Source of the DNA: a virus
DNA: 36,262 bases
Reading direction: 5' to 3' (one strand)
Virus record (IMG/VR): IMGVR_UViG_3300017786_001935
Location: 1-36,262 of that record
The notes below the pieces were generated by a model. The model saw only the letters and a program-made list of their open reading frames with translations. It had not been told where the DNA came from and did not search any database. Shown piece by piece: positions 21,456-29,507 of the stretch (within the stretch, counting starts at the first letter, position 1; every line of letters begins with the position of its first letter). The translations under genes were made by a program, and so were the position numbers.

Positions 21456-21470
21456 TTATAATAAAAACTA
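21435..21470 (+). promoter_or_regulatory. Promoter and dyad operator (site G) of the RHH gene
   Basis: -35 TACACA (21435-21440, weak), 16-base spacer, perfect -10 TATAAT (21457-21462). The exact dyad TAGTT-N8-AACTA (21453-21470) overlies the -10 and abuts the ribosome binding site AGGAG. A repressor bound here would block initiation of its own gene. Confidence 0.6.
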
Positions 21471-21482
21471 AGGAGAAGTATT

Positions 21483-21650
21483 ATGAAACTAAAATTTGAC
21501 GAAAAGAAACCCAACACGCAAACAGTTCAATTTAGAATAGACCCAAAGACTAACAAAAGACTTACTGCTTTGCGACAACATTATGGACAAACAAATGGCG
21601 TCTTAATAAAACAGATGATTGACCTATGTTATAACGACATAAAAAAATGA
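21483..21650 (+). CDS. Ribbon-helix-helix regulator (Arc/CopG-like), 55 aa
   Basis: The beta strand TVQFRIDPKTNKRLTALRQH (14-33), then a turn and helix GVLIKQMIDLCYND (39-52), is the ribbon-helix-helix pattern. Such proteins dimerise and insert the strand pair into the DNA major groove at short inverted repeats. AGGAG precedes the ATG by seven bases. The gene is fronted by an exact copy of the TAGTT-N8-AACTA dyad, so it is a good candidate for autoregulation and for binding the other copies. Its stop overlaps the next start (ATGA). Confidence 0.75.
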   Translation: MKLKFDEKKPNTQTVQFRIDPKTNKRLTALRQHYGQTNGVLIKQMIDLCYNDIKK

Positions 21651-22132
21651 ATATATTTGTAGTGGAAGAATGTCCTGAGTTAGCAGCAAATGCGCTACCT
21701 GATAAATTGATATGCAAGATGCCATTAGAGTCTGCACAAATGTTATCTACAGCACATAGGTATCTGAGTCCACATGACTATTGCGAGGATAAAGGATTAT
21801 ATAAAAAGGCATACTATAATCACCCCTGCACTAAATGGGCAAGAGCAACACATGAGAACTACAGATGGTTATTGATACATTGGATAACTCTATGTGAACA
21901 GTTTTATATTAGATATGGCAAACAACATAAATCATGGACTGACTTACAGGGTCTTATGATATTTCCTATGAACATTACAGAAGGTGAATTAACTCCGTTT
22001 CCACAAGCTATGCCTAACGAATACAAGAATCCAAATGACGCTGTAGCTGCATATAGAGATTATGTAATCCATGAAAAGCATTACGCAAAGTGGGACAAAG
22101 GTGTGGATAAGCCTGTATGGTGGTCTTGCTAG
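21647..22132 (+). CDS. Conserved-looking marine phage protein, 161 aa
   Basis: No enzyme family is certain. The recognisable layout is VVEECPELAANALPDKLICK, MPLESAQMLSTAHRYL, YNHPCTKWARATHENYRWLL, FPQAMPNEYK and the aromatic end KWDKGVDKPVWW. From memory this 'LPDKH/L..KMPLE..QML....NHPC..W' layout is common in cyanophages and other marine phages as an unassigned protein. There is no signal peptide. It overlaps the RHH gene by four bases, so both should be coexpressed. It ends just before the terminase operator. Confidence 0.7.
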   Translation: MNIFVVEECPELAANALPDKLICKMPLESAQMLSTAHRYLSPHDYCEDKGLYKKAYYNHPCTKWARATHENYRWLLIHWITLCEQFYIRYGKQHKSWTDLQGLMIFPMNITEGELTPFPQAMPNEYKNPNDAVAAYRDYVIHEKHYAKWDKGVDKPVWWSC

Positions 22133-22154
22133 TTTCATAAAAAACTACTATCAT
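22126..22154 (+). promoter_or_regulatory. Promoter and dyad operator (site F) of the terminase/late operon
   Basis: -35 TTGCTA (22126-22131), 17-base spacer, -10 TATCAT (22149-22154). The exact dyad TAGTT-N8-AACTA (22130-22147) fills the spacer. It places the packaging and structural genes under the same control element as the early operons. Confidence 0.6.
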
Positions 22155-22185
22155 TGGCTCATTACTTGGGAATAACTAAGAATTT

Positions 22186-22734
22186 ATGAGCAGAAAAGTA
22201 CAAAAACTTACTCCTACTTTAAAAGAAAAGTTAAGGAACTTATATGTGCAAGGCATAGACAACGAGCAGGGTGAGAGAGTTTTATATAGTCTTGAACAGT
22301 TAGCTAAACAATACAAGATTGGTAAAAGTACTCTCTATAGACATGCAAGTAATGATGGTTGGAAAGAATCACAAGAACAATATCAAAATGATTACCTAAG
22401 AAGCCTAGATGAAAAGAGACTAAAAGAGCGTGTTGCAGATAGCATTAAGATAGATGGGACGACCCTAAATATATCTAAGGCACTACTAGGACAAATAGGA
22501 CAATTCATAAGGGAGACACAGGCGCAAGGAAAAGTTACGCCTAACATGTTATCAACAATCGCAGAAGCGACATACAAGGTACAACGAGTAGCAAAGTTGG
22601 CTTTAGGTGAAGCAACTGACAATATGAATCTAAATGCCAATGTCAAAGACACAGACGCTTTCAAAGAAGCTATGGAACTCTTGGACGAGATTGCAGACGC
22701 CAAACGAACAGGCGACTTGGAATCTCTACACTAA
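22186..22734 (+). CDS. Terminase small subunit (putative), 182 aa
   Basis: Position directly before the large terminase and the N-terminal helix-turn-helix (about 28-60: YSLEQLAKQYKIGKSTLYRH, then ASNDGWKESQEQY) fit a TerS that binds the packaging site. A helical oligomerisation region follows (TTLNISKALLGQIGQFIR and the MLSTIAEATYKVQRVAKLAL helix). The acidic end (DLESLH) overlaps the TerL gene by about 100 bases. The ribosome binding site is weak (TAAGAA). The assignment rests on order and fold pattern; TerS sequences are poorly conserved. Confidence 0.75.
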   Translation: MSRKVQKLTPTLKEKLRNLYVQGIDNEQGERVLYSLEQLAKQYKIGKSTLYRHASNDGWKESQEQYQNDYLRSLDEKRLKERVADSIKIDGTTLNISKALLGQIGQFIRETQAQGKVTPNMLSTIAEATYKVQRVAKLALGEATDNMNLNANVKDTDAFKEAMELLDEIADAKRTGDLESLH

Positions 22735-23944
22735 GTGGCTTCGTACAGCTAGAGAAAAACAGTTAGCCCCTAAAGCAGACCATTTTATATGGCTTATCCT
22801 TGCAGGTCGTGGTTGGGGTAAGACTAGAACTGGTGCGCAGGACATAGCTCTATATGCTTTAAGAAATGCCAATACAATATGCGCAGTTGTTGCTCCTACC
22901 TTTGGTGATTTAAGGCGTGTTTGCTTTGGTGGCAATAGTGGTCTTTTGTCAATTATCCCTGATGATTGTATGGATTCTTCGTTTGGTACTGGGGGCTTCG
23001 CTTCTTCAATATGTGAAATCCGTTTAGCCAATGGCTCTAAAATAGTTGGTTATGCTGCTATCAATCCTGAAAGACTTCGTGGTCCACAGTTTCATAGAGC
23101 ATGGTGTGATGAATTAGCTGCTTGGCAATATCCTGAAGCCTTTGACCAATTAATGTTTGGTCTGCGTCTTGGTGATAAACCACAAGCTGTAATAACAACT
23201 ACACCTAAACCAATAAAGCTCATAAAAGAATTGGTAGAAAGAAAAGATGTCATTATTACTAAAGGGTCTACTTTTGAGAACAAACAGAATCTAGCTGCTA
23301 GTGCGTTGGCTATGATGGAAGAACGCTATCGTGGTACTGCTCTTGGTAGACAAGAACTATATGCAGAAATAGTAGATGAAGTAGAAGGCGCTCTATGGAA
23401 TACCAAAATGATAGAAGAACAAAGATTGCCTGACGATACAGAAAAGGATTTAAAGCAAATAATAATAAGTGTTGACCCTGCAGTTACAGCCAATGAAGAT
23501 AGTGATGAAACTGGTATTATCGTAGTGGGCAAAGATTGGAATAACCACTTCTATTTGTTAGAAGACCTAAGTGGGAGACATACTGCTGATAAATGGTGTA
23601 GAATAGCTATTAGGGCTTTCTATGAATGGGAAGCAGATAGAATAGTTGCAGAAGTCAATAATGGTGGTGATTTGGTAGAAAGGTTATTGCGAACGATTGA
23701 TACAAACATACCCTATAGAGCAGTAAGAGCTACTAGGGGTAAGATGACAAGGGCAGAGCCTATATCAGCATTGTATGAACAAAAGCGAGTTCACCATATC
23801 GGAGTATATGAAGAACTAGAAGCCCAAATGTGTACTTACACAGGTCTATCCCAACAACAAAGTCCTGATAGGTTGGACGCTTTGGTATGGGGTTTATTTG
23901 AATTATCTAAATCTCAGGGTAATGTAAACTGGAGAATTACATAA
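22634..23944 (+). CDS. terL: Terminase large subunit, 436 aa
   Basis: ATPase and nuclease that packages DNA. Walker A AGRGWGKT (57-64), Walker B with AWCDELAAW and Asp159/Glu160, coupling segment TTTPKP (188-193). RNaseH-like nuclease with Asp281 in ISVDPAVT, acidic Glu340 in VAEVNNGGD and Asp415 in PDRLDALVWG. Both activities look intact. The start at 22634 overlaps the small-subunit gene by 101 bases. Internal starts are possible (for example TTG near residue 20), so the N terminus is uncertain. The stop overlaps the portal start by one base. Confidence 0.95.
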   Translation: MPMSKTQTLSKKLWNSWTRLQTPNEQATWNLYTKWLRTAREKQLAPKADHFIWLILAGRGWGKTRTGAQDIALYALRNANTICAVVAPTFGDLRRVCFGGNSGLLSIIPDDCMDSSFGTGGFASSICEIRLANGSKIVGYAAINPERLRGPQFHRAWCDELAAWQYPEAFDQLMFGLRLGDKPQAVITTTPKPIKLIKELVERKDVIITKGSTFENKQNLAASALAMMEERYRGTALGRQELYAEIVDEVEGALWNTKMIEEQRLPDDTEKDLKQIIISVDPAVTANEDSDETGIIVVGKDWNNHFYLLEDLSGRHTADKWCRIAIRAFYEWEADRIVAEVNNGGDLVERLLRTIDTNIPYRAVRATRGKMTRAEPISALYEQKRVHHIGVYEELEAQMCTYTGLSQQQSPDRLDALVWGLFELSKSQGNVNWRIT

Positions 23945-25869
23945 TGGCTAAACAAACATTTTTTGAAAGAGTACTTGGGTTAAATAGTAATCAAGACACA
24001 AAACAAGTAACCAGTATGATGGGTTATTTTGGTGTTGGTACTGAGCAAGGTAAAGATTACAAATACCAAGACTTAGCTAAAGAAGGATATTTAAAAAATG
24101 CGATTGTTTACAGATGTGTAAATGAAATAGCAAAAGGCGCAAGTTCTGTACCCTTCTTAATTAAGAACGGAGACCAAATATTAGACAACCACCCAATCAT
24201 AGATTTATTACAAAGACCTAATCCTCTACAGTCTTATAGCGAGTTCTTTTCATCACTCTTTGGCTATGTTCTTTTAAGTGGTAATGCTTACATATTAAAA
24301 ACAGGAACAGAGAGAGGAGTACCAAGAGAATTACATCAACTACGACCTGATAGAATTAACATCAAGGGAAGTGGTAATCCAATACCTGACAAATATGAAT
24401 ACATAGTAAATGGACGAGTACAAAGCGTCTACGATATTGACCAAGATGATGGGTTTAGTGAAGTCAAACATATTAAGTTATGGAATCCACTAGATGACTA
24501 TTATGGACTATCGCCTATGAGTGCTGCTGCCGTAGAAGTAGACCAATTTAATATGGCAAGTAAACATAATGTCAATTTGCTAGGCAATGGTGCAAGACCA
24601 AGTGGTGCTGTCATATTTAAACCTAAAGACGAAGCAGGATTTGATGTCGCTTTAACTGAATCACAAAGACAACAATTGCTCGTAGACATAAACAATAGAT
24701 TTAGTGGTGCAGGTAATGCAGGTCGTCCTATGTTGCTTGAAGGAGATTTTGATTGGAAAGAAATGGGGCTTAGTCCAAAAGACATGGACTTCATTAATCT
24801 TAAAAATATGGCTGCTACAGATATAGCCTTATGTTTTGGAGTGCCTTCACAATTAGTTGGTGTGCCTGATAGTCAAACTTACTCAAATGTTGCTGAAGCA
24901 AGACTAGCTCTATATGAGGAAACTATTATCCCACATTTAAGAAAGATACAGTCTGACATGAATGAGTGGCTTGTACCTATGTTTGATGACAGGTTAATGC
25001 TTGAATTTGACATAGATAGTATTCCTGCATTGAGTGAAAGACGAAGAAAGATTTATGAAAATGTGACTTCAGCAGTCAATGTTGGAATCATGTCAAGAAA
25101 CGAAGCAAGAGCAGCAATAGGACTAGAGCCAAAAGACGGAGCAGATGACTTGCTTGTACCTGCAAACTTATTCCCATTGGGTGAAGAAGCTGTACCTGAT
25201 AAGAACCCACCTGTAGAAGAAGATGACTTAGAAGATTATCAAGATGAAGATGATGAAAAATATGATGACCTTTTGACTGCAGATGAAATTAAGGCTTTAG
25301 CAGATTTAGATTTAAAGCCAACAGCTTCTATGGCAACTGCTGCTGTAAGAGCGCTTAACTGGCGAAAAGAATATAACAGGGGAGGGACTTTGGTTGGATT
25401 AGCTAGAGCCAATCAACTGAAGAACAGAGAAAGACTAAGTCCACAAACTGTCAAAAGAATGTTCAGTTTCTTTAGCAGACATTCATCAAATGACAGGTTA
25501 TTTAACACTAAAGAAAAAGATGGTGGACCAACGGCTTGGAGAATAGCATGGGATTTGTGGGGTTCAAACGCAGGATACACATGGTCAAAAAGTAAAGTTG
25601 AGCAAATAAATAGAGAGCTTAGCAAACAATCTAAAGCTCTAGCAGGAACTTTAAAAGTTGGAGACATGGTTAGTTGGAATTCTAGTGGTGGAACTGCAAG
25701 AGGTAAAATTACAAAAATAGTTAGAGAAGGTAAATTGCCTGTACCAAAAACTGACTTTACTTTAAATGCAACTGAAGACAATCCTGCATGTTTAATTAGA
25801 GTGTATCAAGCAGGTGAACCATCTGATGTAATCGTAGGTCATAGATTCTCAACATTGCGTAAATTGTAA
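23944..25869 (+). CDS. HK97-type portal protein with two C-terminal extra domains, 641 aa
   Basis: The portal core (1-415) has KNAIVYRCVNEIAKGASSVP, HPIIDLLQRPNP, GNAYILK, LGNGARPSGAV and ATDIALCFGVP. It forms the DNA gate at one capsid vertex. At 641 aa it is much longer than the usual about 400. After an acidic linker (423-445), residues 458-560 carry a domain with LNWRKEYNRGGTLVGLARA and TAWRIAWDLWG. Residues 568-638 carry a TUDOR/SH3-like domain (VGDMVSWNSSGGTARGKI ... PACLIRVY ... GHRFSTL; DUF2945-like). From memory the last two domains also occur as separate phage or bacterial modules. Confidence 0.93.
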   Translation: MAKQTFFERVLGLNSNQDTKQVTSMMGYFGVGTEQGKDYKYQDLAKEGYLKNAIVYRCVNEIAKGASSVPFLIKNGDQILDNHPIIDLLQRPNPLQSYSEFFSSLFGYVLLSGNAYILKTGTERGVPRELHQLRPDRINIKGSGNPIPDKYEYIVNGRVQSVYDIDQDDGFSEVKHIKLWNPLDDYYGLSPMSAAAVEVDQFNMASKHNVNLLGNGARPSGAVIFKPKDEAGFDVALTESQRQQLLVDINNRFSGAGNAGRPMLLEGDFDWKEMGLSPKDMDFINLKNMAATDIALCFGVPSQLVGVPDSQTYSNVAEARLALYEETIIPHLRKIQSDMNEWLVPMFDDRLMLEFDIDSIPALSERRRKIYENVTSAVNVGIMSRNEARAAIGLEPKDGADDLLVPANLFPLGEEAVPDKNPPVEEDDLEDYQDEDDEKYDDLLTADEIKALADLDLKPTASMATAAVRALNWRKEYNRGGTLVGLARANQLKNRERLSPQTVKRMFSFFSRHSSNDRLFNTKEKDGGPTAWRIAWDLWGSNAGYTWSKSKVEQINRELSKQSKALAGTLKVGDMVSWNSSGGTARGKITKIVREGKLPVPKTDFTLNATEDNPACLIRVYQAGEPSDVIVGHRFSTLRKL

Positions 25870-25874
25870 AATAA

Positions 25875-25911
25875 GTGCTTTTTATGCCTATTTTAGTCAA
25901 AAACAAAGCAC
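25875..25911. repeat. Inverted repeat after the portal gene
   Basis: GTGCTTT (25875-25881) pairs with AAAGCAC (25905-25911) around a 23-base loop in the gap between portal and MuF genes. No U-tract follows on the plus strand. On the minus strand a short T-rich run follows. It may be a weak RNA hairpin or a protein site. Apart from this the 103-base gap holds only a doubtful 27-codon frame without a ribosome binding site. Confidence 0.35.
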
Positions 25912-25972
25912 CACAATCACGCAGGACGCATTTTCTACTACAAGGTAATACCTTACTAACCCCTTAAATTAC

Positions 25973-26785
25973 ATGCTAAGAGAACGCAAAGAATTTAACA
26001 CAATCCAAGTTGGTCGCATATCTTCAAGAGCAGAAGCCAAGAGACAAATGGTTTTACGCACAAGATTAGAAAGAGCCTTATTTACAAATCTACGCAAACT
26101 ATTAAAGAAATGGGTCAATGTTCAAATGTTCTTATTTCGTAGATACGGAATATACGAAGCCAACATAGCAGCGCAAAATCTCAATCAAGATTTATTACCT
26201 CTAATACAAGACCATTTTAAAAAAGTGTTCCTTGTCATTTATCAACATAATGAAAACAGACATTATTCTGAAAAAAGTGAAGCTATGGTCTTTGGAAGAA
26301 ACCAAGAAATAGACAGATTAGTTGCAATGTACTTTTCTAATAGAGTTTTGTTCTTTGAAGGAATGAGTGCTAACTTGGCAAACAAGATACAGCTAATAAT
26401 TGAAGATGGATTATATGGAGGTATGCCATTAGAAAATATTGCTAATTTAGTCAGTAAAGAGACAGCAGTAATAGCAAGGTCAAGAGCAGCAACAATAGCA
26501 AGGACAGAAACTCACGGAGCTGCAAGTTATGCCAATCATCAATATTACATACAAGCACAAAGAGACCTAGGTATGCAGTTGAATAAAAGATGGCTGTCTA
26601 CGCAAGATGAAAGAACAAGACCACATCATGCAGCAGCTAACGGACAGATAAGAGACATGAATGAAAAATTTGATATAGGTGGAGCTAGAATGGATTATGC
26701 AGGAGACCCAGCAGGTGGTGCAAAAAATGTCATTAATTGCAGGTGTAATGTTCTGTATAGCGATGAAAGAGACATAGTTACATAA
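25973..26785 (+). CDS. MuF-like head morphogenesis protein, 270 aa
   Basis: The C-terminal MuF domain (about 160-262) has ARTETHGAASYANHQ (176-190), DERTRPHHAAANGQ (212-225), DYAGDPAGGA and NCRCNVLY (255-262). The N-terminal half is helical and basic. MuF proteins are minor head proteins that accompany portal and scaffold and enter the prohead. No clear Shine-Dalgarno sequence precedes ATG 25973; an internal ATG near 26048 (QMVLRT) is an alternative, but the helical N terminus favours the long form. The order portal - MuF - protease - capsid is standard. Confidence 0.9.
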   Translation: MLRERKEFNTIQVGRISSRAEAKRQMVLRTRLERALFTNLRKLLKKWVNVQMFLFRRYGIYEANIAAQNLNQDLLPLIQDHFKKVFLVIYQHNENRHYSEKSEAMVFGRNQEIDRLVAMYFSNRVLFFEGMSANLANKIQLIIEDGLYGGMPLENIANLVSKETAVIARSRAATIARTETHGAASYANHQYYIQAQRDLGMQLNKRWLSTQDERTRPHHAAANGQIRDMNEKFDIGGARMDYAGDPAGGAKNVINCRCNVLYSDERDIVT

Positions 26786-26797
26786 TCCCCCTACATA

Positions 26798-26826
26798 TTG
26801 TGCAATTACTCATTGTGGGATACTAT
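26798..26826 (+). promoter_or_regulatory. Possible promoter ahead of the protease/capsid genes
   Basis: TTGTGC (26798-26803), 17-base spacer, TACTAT (26821-26826) in the 107-base gap after MuF. Fit to consensus is moderate and no dyad operator is present. An extra start here would boost capsid-protein output. Confidence 0.35.
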
Positions 26827-26892
26827 ATATGGATTATAGAGCATGTTTAATCTATGGTATGATGGAAACAGCATTTAATGGAGAATGACACA

Positions 26893-27786
26893 ATGGCAAA
26901 TTTAGACAATAGTGTCAGTTCAGTTGAACACGAAATAGCAGATGATATTGGTGCAAAAGCAGAAGTAAGGAAAGATGTTTTTACTACTGAAGAAGAAGCT
27001 ACTAAACGAGCAAAAGAAATAGGGTGTGAAGGAATACATAGCCACGATGAAAATGGGGAAAAAATTTTTATGCCTTGTGCAACACATGACGACTATATAG
27101 AAGCTACAGGTGAAGATGTCAAAGAAAGTTCTTTGCACCAAGAAGTAAAAGCCGAAATCAAAGCCTATGAAGATGATGACGAAGATAGTGATTACGGCAA
27201 GTTTGAAGGATACGGCTCAGTATTCGGTAATAAAGATTTAGGAAACGATGTTATCGCAGCAGGTGCATTTACTAAGTCTTTAGCTAAAAAGAAACCCAAA
27301 GATGTAAAACTTTTATATCAACATAAGTCTGATATGCCTATTGGTGTGTTTGACGAAATCAAAGAAGATGAACACGGCTTAGTAGTAAAAGGTCGTCTTG
27401 CCTTAAAGACACAGGCAGGAGCAGAAGCTTATGAACTACTAAAAATGGGAGCGCTAGATGGTCTATCAATAGGCTTTAGAGTAAACCCTGATGAAGTTTC
27501 TTACGATAGGCGCTCTAACAAGAGAACTATCAAAGAAGTAGAATTAATGGAAGTCTCACTTGTTACCTTCCCTATGAATCCTAAAGCTAAGGTTCGTAGT
27601 GTAAAAGGTGATGAGATTTCTGTTAGAGAGTGGGAGAATGGTCTGCGAGATGCTTTCCAATTATCTCGTTCAGAAGCGAAAGTGGCTGCAGCCGCAGTCC
27701 ACAAGTCCTTTGAGCAGCGAGATGCTGACCAAACGACTGAACTGGTAGATGCCATAAAGAACTTAACTTTAACCTTAAAATCTTAA
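26893..27786 (+). CDS. HK97-type prohead protease (S78) with N-terminal Cys/His domain, 297 aa
   Basis: The serine protease that matures the prohead. The catalytic core (about 100-240) shows FEGYGSVFGNKDLGNDVI, LLYQHKSDMPIG with His144, and ALDGLSIGFR with Ser192, then VELMEVSLVTFPMNPKAKV. A preceding region (about 28-72) has RAKEIGCEGIHSHDENGEK and MPCATHDDY, placing Cys45, His49, His51, Cys62 and His65 as possible metal ligands. This part is not in the minimal protease. ATG 26893 has GGAG at 9-base spacing and is preferred to an in-frame ATG at 26878. Confidence 0.92.
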   Translation: MANLDNSVSSVEHEIADDIGAKAEVRKDVFTTEEEATKRAKEIGCEGIHSHDENGEKIFMPCATHDDYIEATGEDVKESSLHQEVKAEIKAYEDDDEDSDYGKFEGYGSVFGNKDLGNDVIAAGAFTKSLAKKKPKDVKLLYQHKSDMPIGVFDEIKEDEHGLVVKGRLALKTQAGAEAYELLKMGALDGLSIGFRVNPDEVSYDRRSNKRTIKEVELMEVSLVTFPMNPKAKVRSVKGDEISVREWENGLRDAFQLSRSEAKVAAAAVHKSFEQRDADQTTELVDAIKNLTLTLKS

Positions 27787-27798
27787 TAGGAGATTATT

Positions 27799-29013
27799 AT
27801 GTCGGAAGATGTGAAAACTGCTATCAACGAAATGGGTAAAACTTTTGAAGAATTTAAAAAAGTAAATGACCTAAGACTTGAAAGCATAGAAAAAGGTGAG
27901 AGTACTGCTAATCTAGACGAGAAAATGGCTAAGATAGAATCTAAGTTAGATTCTCTTGAAGAAGTTAATCAACAATTAACTAAAGCAGAACAATCACAAA
28001 ATGACATCAAAGAGCAGGTTGCACAATTAGAGACAGTCTTAAAAAGACCAAACTCTGGTTTTGCTACTAAGCAAGTTGATGAATATATGGGCGCATTTGA
28101 CTTATATTGCAGAAAGGGCCTTGAAGCTCTTGGCGCAGATGAGAAGAAAGCATTAACTGTATCCAATGATAGTACAGGTGGTTATTTAGCACCTCCTGAG
28201 TATGTAAGGGAGCTTCTTAAAGAAGTAACTGAAATCTCACCTATCAGAAGTATTTCTAAAATTAGAAGTACTGGTAGTAGAAGTATCCAAGTTCCTAAAA
28301 GAACTGGTCAATTTGCTGCTCAATGGGTATCAGAATCAGGAACTAGAGCTGAGACAGAAGGCTATCAAGTTGGACTAGAAGAAATCCCTGCACACGAGCA
28401 TTACGCTATGGTGGATATTTCTGAACAGGACCTTGAAGATACTGTCTTTAACCTAGAAGCTGAAATGCAATCAGAATTTTCTGAGCAGTTTGCAAAAGCA
28501 GAAGGTGCAGCATTTGTATCAGGTAATGCAGTAGGTAAGCCTGAAGGATTTATGTCAGCAGCAGGTGTTGGTGAAGTGAATAGTGGTAGTGGAACTCTAA
28601 TAACAGCAGATTCACTAATCTCACTTGTTCATAATATTAAATCTGAATATGGCAGAAATGGTGTTTTTGTTTTTAACAGAAGCACATTAGCAGCAATTAG
28701 GAAGCTAAAAGATACAGCAGGTCAGTATGTATTCCAAGCAGGTATGAATCTTCAAGGTGGTGCTACTAGCACAATCTTAGGGTACAACTATGTGGAAGCA
28801 AGTGATATGCCTTCAGTAGCAGCCAATGCTTTTCCAGTCGCCTTTGGTGATTTCAAAAGAGCATACATGATTGTAGACAGAGTGGCTTTAGCAGTATTAA
28901 GAGACCCTTATACCCAAGCAACAACTGGTAATGTTAGATACATTGCTAGGCGTAGAGTTGGTGGTCAAGTGATACAAGCAGAAGCTATTAATAAACTAAA
29001 AATCTCAGTATAG
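27799..29013 (+). CDS. HK97-fold major capsid protein, 404 aa
   Basis: The N-terminal delta/scaffold region (about 1-110) is coiled-coil (EKMAKIESKLDSLEEVNQQL) and is presumably cut off by the S78 protease. The HK97-fold body starts at about 120 (SNDSTGGYLAPPEYVREL). It has the E-loop/P-domain signatures ISPIRSISKIRSTGSRSIQV, GYQVGLEEIPAHEHYAMVDI and GKPEGFMS, and ends VRYIARRRVGGQVIQAEAI. It forms the icosahedral shell. AGGAG precedes the ATG. Length and order are ordinary for the family. Confidence 0.95.
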   Translation: MSEDVKTAINEMGKTFEEFKKVNDLRLESIEKGESTANLDEKMAKIESKLDSLEEVNQQLTKAEQSQNDIKEQVAQLETVLKRPNSGFATKQVDEYMGAFDLYCRKGLEALGADEKKALTVSNDSTGGYLAPPEYVRELLKEVTEISPIRSISKIRSTGSRSIQVPKRTGQFAAQWVSESGTRAETEGYQVGLEEIPAHEHYAMVDISEQDLEDTVFNLEAEMQSEFSEQFAKAEGAAFVSGNAVGKPEGFMSAAGVGEVNSGSGTLITADSLISLVHNIKSEYGRNGVFVFNRSTLAAIRKLKDTAGQYVFQAGMNLQGGATSTILGYNYVEASDMPSVAANAFPVAFGDFKRAYMIVDRVALAVLRDPYTQATTGNVRYIARRRVGGQVIQAEAINKLKISV

Positions 29014-29056
29014 AGAAGGAGTAGATAATGAAGATTTAAGTAATAACATTAAACTT

Positions 29057-29449
29057 ATGCAATCTATAGCTCCTGCAGTTTTAGATGCTGACGCTAACGG
29101 CACAGGTGTTGATACACAAGGTTACGAGAATGTAGCTATTGTTGTTGATTCAGGTGTTGAAGTTATTACATTAAGTGGTACTAACAAGATTGAATTTGAA
29201 TTAGAGCATTCTGATGACAATTCTTCTTGGAGTGATGCTGAATCCTCTGATGTCAATGGCACTTTAGGTGCTTTAGGAAACTTCCTAACATTAGATGATA
29301 ATGCTGAGTCGCCACAAATCTCTGAGATTGAGTACTTAGGTACTAAGAGATATGTAAGAGTAGTCGCTAATTTTAGTGGTACTCATGGTACTGGAACTCC
29401 AGTAAGTGCAAGTGTAATTCTTGGTAAGCCAAGACACGCACCTGCATAA
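29057..29449 (+). CDS. Head-associated or decoration protein, 130 aa as read (5' end possibly frameshifted)
   Basis: A beta-rich protein (QSIAPAVLDADANGTGVDTQ, FELEHSDDNSSWSDAES, RYVRVVANFSGTHGTGTPVS) directly after the capsid gene. From memory proteins with this pattern are common there in marine phages as decoration or minor head proteins. The ATG at 29057 has no Shine-Dalgarno sequence. A well-placed ATG at 29028, after AGGAG, reads only three codons (MKI, stop). One extra base after it would open the frame as EDLSNNIKL and join the gene. The true N terminus is therefore probably about 10 residues longer than seen here. Confidence 0.75.
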   Translation: MQSIAPAVLDADANGTGVDTQGYENVAIVVDSGVEVITLSGTNKIEFELEHSDDNSSWSDAESSDVNGTLGALGNFLTLDDNAESPQISEIEYLGTKRYVRVVANFSGTHGTGTPVSASVILGKPRHAPA

Positions 29450-29468
29450 GCTAGGTTGTAGAAAATCT

Positions 29469-29495
29469 GTGGGGAGGGAAACTTCCCCACTTTAT
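29469..29495 (+). terminator. Rho-independent terminator after the head-protein gene
   Basis: GTGGGGA (29469-29475) pairs with TCCCCAC (29484-29490) around an 8-base loop, followed by TTTATT. A strong G+C stem in an A+T-rich genome with a short U-run. It would set the capsid/decoration mRNA level above the downstream genes. Confidence 0.7.
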
Positions 29496-29507
29496 TAAGG
29501 AACGATT

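Noticed and set aside
25884-25967. 27-codon frame between portal and MuF genes
   Set aside because: No Shine-Dalgarno sequence, no recognisable fold, and it overlaps an inverted repeat, so random opening is as likely.
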